Source: Lunularia cruciata
Lineage: Eukaryota > Streptophyta > Marchantiopsida > Lunulariales > Lunulariaceae
Length of the DNA: 64,000 nucleotides
Direction of reading: 5' to 3'
Assembly (NCBI GenBank): GCA_948567375.1
Contig: OX419762.1
Coordinates: 43,443,034-43,507,033 of the forward strand
Positions 59,105-64,000 of the stretch are shown piece after piece (positions within the stretch are counted from its first letter, which is position 1; each line of letters starts with the position of its first letter). Made by a program: the position numbers and the translations under genes. The notes beneath the pieces were generated by a model. It ran no database searches and was not told the origin of the DNA. It saw only the letters and a list, made by a program, of their open reading frames with translations.

Positions 59105-59548
59105 TTGGTCCTCGATAACGTTTCTTTGCGTCCGTTAAGAACGTCAATTCCTTTCTTTCTTGTGTTCTTGTGTTCTTGCGTACACAATCGTGTACGCAGT
59201 GAAGAGGTTCAGTTCTTGTTCATGGTTGTCGAGGTCAAGAGATCCAACAACCGATCATTTGATCAACAGACGCGTCTCTTCAGAATTGAAGAAAATGTAG
59301 GGGTAATCACTTCCATGAGTCACAATTTACAGTTGTTATCCTTTATATGTAGGAGATTCACTTGGATGGTTCATCTCGTAAGCAACATCCAAGCACAAGT
59401 CACCGAAATAGACCAGCTTACGGAGATGTTTCCCAACCGTTTCCAATGCATTGAGGTTCCTGGTTCAGGATATCATTGCTGGAAATTTTTGCAAAATTTC
59501 ATCAAATTGATTTCAGAGTCTCGTCCTCGCAGTATCCCCAACATCTGA
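59105..59548 (+). CDS. Unrecognised reading frame, 147 codons
   Basis: The longest open frame in this part. The second half has mixed composition with Trp and Cys ('ICRRFTWMVHLVSNI', 'RFQCIEVPGSGYHCWKF'). No family recognised. The first half is partly a low-value shadow. It could be an exon of a small gene or chance. Confidence 0.2.
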   Translation: MVLDNVSLRPLRTSIPFFLVFLCSCVHNRVRSEEVQFLFMVVEVKRSNNRSFDQQTRLFRIEENVGVITSMSHNLQLLSFICRRFTWMVHLVSNIQAQVTEIDQLTEMFPNRFQCIEVPGSGYHCWKFLQNFIKLISESRPRSIPNI

Positions 59549-59709
59549 ATAATTGTAAAGTTACTTCAATCTACTAGGCGTTGCTGGTCATCATTGATTA
59601 GTAAAAGAACAGGAAAGGCTCCACAACTTGCTCCTCTAAGGAGAACAAAGATGTCAGATGAAGTTATGAGTCAAAATCTACAATGATCTAAAGGCAACAT
59701 GCGGAGAGT

Positions 59710-60048
59710 GTGGCGCTCAGAAGAGTCTGTCGGTCCAAGTCCCTCCAGAATCGATTCCCTCTTTGCGGACCAGCTCAATTTGAAGTTGTTCATGCATCAG
59801 GCAATGCTACCTATGTGCTCAACTGCCTCCAAAGTATAAACTATTGTGTTTTTCTGTGTAACGAGAACACAGAGAACACAACCTCCAGAATGCTGCTTAC
59901 TGAGCCACTCAATTCCAGAAACACGGAAATTGCATTTCACTACTTATTCTGTAGTATGACCTGTATATGTGTATGTGACATGTTTGAAACTAGGTTCTGT
60001 CCTCGCATTAAGTCCATCAATGCATTGATCTTGGAGTCCTGCAATTGA
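59710..60048 (+). CDS. Unrecognised reading frame, 112 codons
   Basis: Downstream of and on the same strand as the frame at 59,105, separated by about 160 bp. Composition is mixed, with several Cys residues ('MTCICVCDMFETRFC'). No family recognised. The pair might be two exons of one locus, but no clear donor and acceptor pair was fixed. Confidence 0.18.
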   Translation: MALRRVCRSKSLQNRFPLCGPAQFEVVHASGNATYVLNCLQSINYCVFLCNENTENTTSRMLLTEPLNSRNTEIAFHYLFCSMTCICVCDMFETRFCPRIKSINALILESCN

Positions 60049-60239
60049 AGAGATAATTCGCCGATACAAACACGATTGATTGAGAGCTTACAAAGACTTT
60101 GAGGATAAATCCACAACTATTCTTAGGAAATGTGCCAAATCAATGACATGTCATCTTTCAAACCAATGTTCTACAAGGAAGAGTAACATGAAAAATGTGT
60201 ACATAAGATCAGTACTATTTGAAGAAGACGATTAATATA

Positions 60240-61250
60240 GTTTTAATACTGGAAATTTCATTCTAAATCTCATTCTAAATGTTATTTTTTATTATTTTAT
60301 TATTTTATATTTCTATTTAATTTTGTGGAATCTTTCCCATTCTGTAATTATTTTAAGTATAAAAGATACTATTTATTATTAACCATTTCATTGTTATTTT
60401 ATTTTATAAGAGATGTAAGTTTAATTTTTTGAGTTAGATACTTAATTATATTACTAACTTAGTGATTTTACAAATAGATTTGGATTTACTTATCTTTATT
60501 TGTTTAGAATATTTCTAGCTACTGAATGAAAATTCCTTAAATATTTTTTGGAATTTTAAGTTGTAAAACTTTTAAAATATTTTGAGCAATTGAAAGAGAG
60601 ACAACTAAACCAAAATTCAATTAATTCACAAAGTGTCTATCTTGTTAGTGTATATTTATACATCCACTTGCAAAGTGACCTGCATTCGCTATCGGATCGA
60701 AGTCCACCTATTTCCTTCGTTTGTGAGGGCAAACGTCATCGCTTGGGTATGAATACTTTGGAAACATAAAAAAGCAGGTGTAAACATATCAGTTTCCATA
60801 TTTTATTTTGAAATTTTAATATTAAGAGCATAATCATCTCTCATATAGATTCTATTCTATTTAAGTAGCCTAAATTCAGAAATTTTAGAATAATAGTAAG
60901 CGAGATAATCAACTCAAAGTAAATTAATAAATCAAACAGTTATACATAGAGAACTATACCAAACTTAACAATCATTAGATACTCCTTTGTTTCTCTACTC
61001 ATAATTTAGATTCAGCGAAGTGAAAAGTATGTTCAAATTAAATGTGTTTAAACAAGAAACTTGTGATTATTTTCTTTCTCGGTATCTCTCCTTATCCATC
61101 TTCCTTTCATTTCTTTTCACTTTTTATATTTCGTCTTCATAGATTTGCTTTTTTATCTCTAATTTCCTTTCATTTATTTTCTCTCATTGTATGTCATTTT
61201 CAAAATTATTATTAATTTTTTCTTTTTCGCAACGAGAATATATTTATCTT
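60240..61250. other. AT-rich spacer, no gene seen
   Basis: AT-rich, with pyrimidine-rich stretches near 61,080-61,210. No feature recognised. Confidence 0.5.
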
Positions 61251-61310
61251 CAATATCCTGATTATCACCATGTACATTTATCCTATATCTACCAAAATAG
61301 AACCAACTGA

Positions 61311-61366
61311 AAAAGGCGACCGACCACCACGCAGAACGCAAGAAGGGTGGGAAGACCCATCCTTCC
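61311..61366 (-). repeat. Possible LINE-tail remnant
   Basis: 'AAAGGCGACCGACCACCACGC' and 'AAGGGTGGGAAGACCCATCC' resemble the reverse complement of the LINE 3' end. Short and diverged. Confidence 0.3.
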
Positions 61367-61618
61367 ATCAAGAACCAATCCATAAGTATGTTATTCTTCA
61401 TTCACGCATTTTTCTTTTGTTTAAGTTCTATCCGTCCAGGCAGAACGCGAGAACTCGCATTGTAGGCCACGGGCAAGATGGTGATGAGGGATGTGCATTA
61501 CGGGATTTCAGTTGTAGGGCTCTAACTGCATACAACAAACATGCTAGAATGCTATTCTACATGCTACGAGCATGTAGAATAGGTAGGTCAATGCAAAGGC
61601 GACAAGCTATCGCATTTA

Positions 61619-61790
61619 AGAAGGCTAGTTTATATTAGAATCAAGGATCAGGAGCCAATAGATATTGATGGGTGACCTTGGGAGAAGACAGCCACTATCC
61701 GCACTTAGGAAGGCTAGTCTAAATTAAAATCAAAGATCAAGAGCCAATAGGTATTAATGGGGTGGCCTTGGGAGAAGACGGCCACGGTGG
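61619..61790. repeat. Degenerate direct repeat, units of about 75-90 bp
   Basis: 'AAGGCTAGTTTATATTAGAATCAAGGATCAGGAGCC...CTTGGGAGAAGACAGCCAC' is followed by a second copy beginning at about 61,708, with scattered changes. Confidence 0.8.
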
Positions 61791-62900
61791 AGGAAGGATT
61801 GGAAGGGTAGAAAAAATTATTCTCTTAGGGTTCAACCCCCAAGTATAAAAGGGACCTTGGGTCCACTATATGCAAGCTGGTTGATTGATGAAGGTGTTGG
61901 CTTAGTTGGGAATCAATCCAGAGCCACTAGAATGGAATAGGAAGCAGTACTTGGGCTAGGAGAGGAGGAGCCAAGAGCAATAAGGTCGCTCCTTCCCAAG
62001 CGGAGACAGGAATGGTCATCAGTTGTAAAGTGACAGTGCGCATTGAGGGTTATAAAGCTTAAGTGCCTTGCCTTATGTGGTTCTCAATGTAAGAATGCAC
62101 ACTTGTATGACTTCATGTTCTTGTTGATCCCCACTAACCTGTAATTTCACTAAAGGATGTCATGTAGTCTCCTAGACAGCATAAGGATTAGAAGTAGAGG
62201 ATGTCAACTGAGGATGCAGATGGGCTCTCATGGGTGAAAGTGTCCTAAGGTAGACTTGGTCCCACAAGACATCTATGTGTGCTATGTGAATCATTCTGCA
62301 GTTCCTCCCCAAACCCAAAGAAGAGCCCGCCCCATAAGAACTGTCCCGTAGTGTCCTGTATACAAACTACGGGTCAGGTCCCACCCAATGACATTTTTGG
62401 GTGCCACTGCCTGCTGACTCGCATGTTCTCCCGCACTACCTTCTACCACTTGCACAAGTTGCCAATATTCATTACCACTCCGCAAGGATGTAGCTGTTTT
62501 TTTCTTTGGGGGAAGCATTACCTCTTGTGTTAAGTATGGTACATACCTTTGAGTTTAGAGACATATTACCTCTCACTTAGAAAATTTCCGTTTTGGGAAA
62601 TACATTACCTCTCCGTCCCTCAAGATAGGTAGGCATGATGCGAAGGAAGCGCCACACCTTGTCTATGAAAATACTATAACTTTAAATCAGGAAGATGCAT
62701 CACCTTCCAGTACACTTCTGAATCCAAGAGAAGTATCACATCCAGAGTTTACAAACAACATTACAAACTCCCAACTTCGAGCACCATTTCTGTGCATGTC
62801 AAGCACTTCTGCCCAAGGGTTACCCTCTACTTTGACATTGTAGCCGATGACACCATTCACCACCCTGACACCTATAGTTTTTGGGAGAGTTATTAAAGAC
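61790..62900 (+). repeat. LTR-like or other repeat-derived sequence, unclassified
   Basis: Begins with a promoter-like 'CCCAAGTATAAAAGGGACC' (61,840-61,858) followed by mixed-composition sequence and a Cys/Pro-rich frame (62,279-62,533). Around 62,515-62,720 phrases such as 'CATTACCTCT' recur at uneven spacing. The layout recalls an LTR and leader, but no second LTR or pol domain lies in the window. Confidence 0.25.
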
Positions 62901-63650
62901 TATCAGGTATAAAGAATGCAAATTCTACTTAAGTCTTCTATTCGTTTGAAACAGATTTCTTTTGGTCCCAATGAAGTATCTAAAATTCTAATTTTAAAAA
63001 TTGAAATATTTTCAAAAACTAAAAGATATTTTTGGTGGAAGTAGAATGTGTAAATATAAAGAGCAAAATATCCAAATATAACTCTGATTTCCATCTGCTA
63101 CTAGTCAATACATTTTGTTTGTCTTCTTGCGATCAATCACATATCTAGTAATAGAATTCAAATCTCCTTTTTAAAATAATTCTAATATTAAAATTAAAAT
63201 TTATAAAAGTCAAATGAATAGTTTAGACACTCAAAGTACCATGGATTTTCAATAGAATTGCTGTCTAAACATATGAATTATATAGAAATTAGCTATTACA
63301 TATTTGTCAATATAGCTAATAATTACAGAAAATTTTTATATAGTAATATTTTGTTGATATGATAATTAAATTTTATATCAGCTAAAAGTTAATTATACAT
63401 ATAAAATTATATATGTGTTCTAAATTCTAAGTCAAGTTAAATAAGATATTGCATGAGATAGAACTTCAAACAATCAACTAAAATTTATAGAAGTTCATTG
63501 TTATGATCTAAACGTAATACAAGTACTATAATTCAGGAAGAATATTTGCTAATGGGAAAAAGAAAAATAAGGTGGAGGATCATAATAGACTTTTGCTTTA
63601 GAAGTTAAGAGTGAATCTAGAGCAACAAACAACAAATTTGGCATTGAGCT
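62900..63650. other. AT-rich spacer, no gene seen
   Basis: No reading frame or repeat of note. Confidence 0.5.
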
Positions 63651-63654
63651 CAAG

Positions 63655-63820
63655 TAAAGAAATCAAAAAAACTAGAATAAACTTATTATGATTCTAGAAA
63701 ATTCAACTTGAGTAAGGAGATCGAACAAAATATAATAAACTTATTATGATTTTATAAAATTGAACTTGAGTAAGAAATCAAACAAAATATAATAAACTTA
63801 TTATGATTTTAGGAAACCTA
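63655..63820. repeat. Tandem repeat of about 58 bp, nearly three units
   Basis: 'AATAAACTTATTATGATT' recurs at about 63,676, 63,734 and 63,791 within longer similar units that include 'AACTTGAGTAAG'. Confidence 0.92.
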
Positions 63821-64000
63821 AGTATTAAATACACTTGACTTCTTCATTAGTGTAACTTTCTTTCATGTTGGAGAATGGACTCCATATATATGTGATTTCG
63901 CTGAACTTGGATGTCAGATAATATATTGTCACAAATATTTTTATAAGGTAAATTTATATATGAGACTTAATATAAATAAATCAATCAGGATTCAGGAATT

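Noticed and set aside
63655-63820. CRISPR-like array
   Set aside because: Only three directly abutting units without spacers, in a plant-type nuclear context; an ordinary tandem repeat.

Overview
The window is nuclear DNA of a green plant. Evidence: a seven-exon chloroplast Rieske oxygenase gene with a Ser/Arg-rich N-terminus, TALE/BELL-type homeobox genes with short introns (about 0.2-0.85 kb), and chromodomain Ty3/gypsy retroelements primed by initiator tRNA-Met. Compact genes between very AT-rich, retroelement-filled spacers suggest a non-seed plant such as a bryophyte. That placement is inference; nothing in the window proves a species.

Layout. 0-0.7 kb: 3' end of a LINE, then a short degenerate minisatellite. 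1.6-3.9 kb: AT-rich spacer. 3,940-9,535: a Ty3/gypsy chromovirus (minus strand) with both LTRs and a TTGGA target duplication. 9.7-13.9 kb: a LINE-tail copy, AT-rich DNA with an (AT)n tract, and a GC-richer island. 14,154-17,300: a complete minus-strand gene for a PAO/TIC55/PTC52-type Rieske oxygenase (seven exons, 572 aa). 19.7-45.5 kb: a nest of decayed elements: gypsy G1 (21,779-43,945) inside an unclassified K/E-rich element; a second copy of that element, a solo LTR and gypsy G2 (30,090-42,449) inside G1; gypsy G3 (34,705-40,649) inside G2. Target duplications were found for most layers. 45.5-48.9 kb: AT-rich spacer.

49,118-57,439 is the most interesting part: two adjacent minus-strand paralogous genes, here called B (upstream) and A (downstream). 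Seven exons of each join in frame with matching sizes and phases. Each encodes a disordered N-terminus, a Cys-rich module (RPRHC...CDP...CCW) and two divergent TALE/BELL-like homeodomains in tandem. Each homeodomain is split by introns at the same places, giving a 91-bp exon four times over. All four homeodomains lack the near-invariant Asn51. I know of no described plant family with this architecture. A 170-bp near-identical duplication carrying a piece of a homeodomain exon, followed by a LINE tail, lies inside an intron of gene A.

57.5-64 kb: upstream sequence of gene B with possible 5' exons, two unrecognised plus-strand reading frames, AT-rich DNA, a repeat-rich stretch with an LTR-like TATA motif, and a tandem repeat of about 58 bp.

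No tRNA, rRNA, CRISPR or organellar insertion was recognised. All exon borders were read by eye from splice signals, frame continuity and paralogue comparison.
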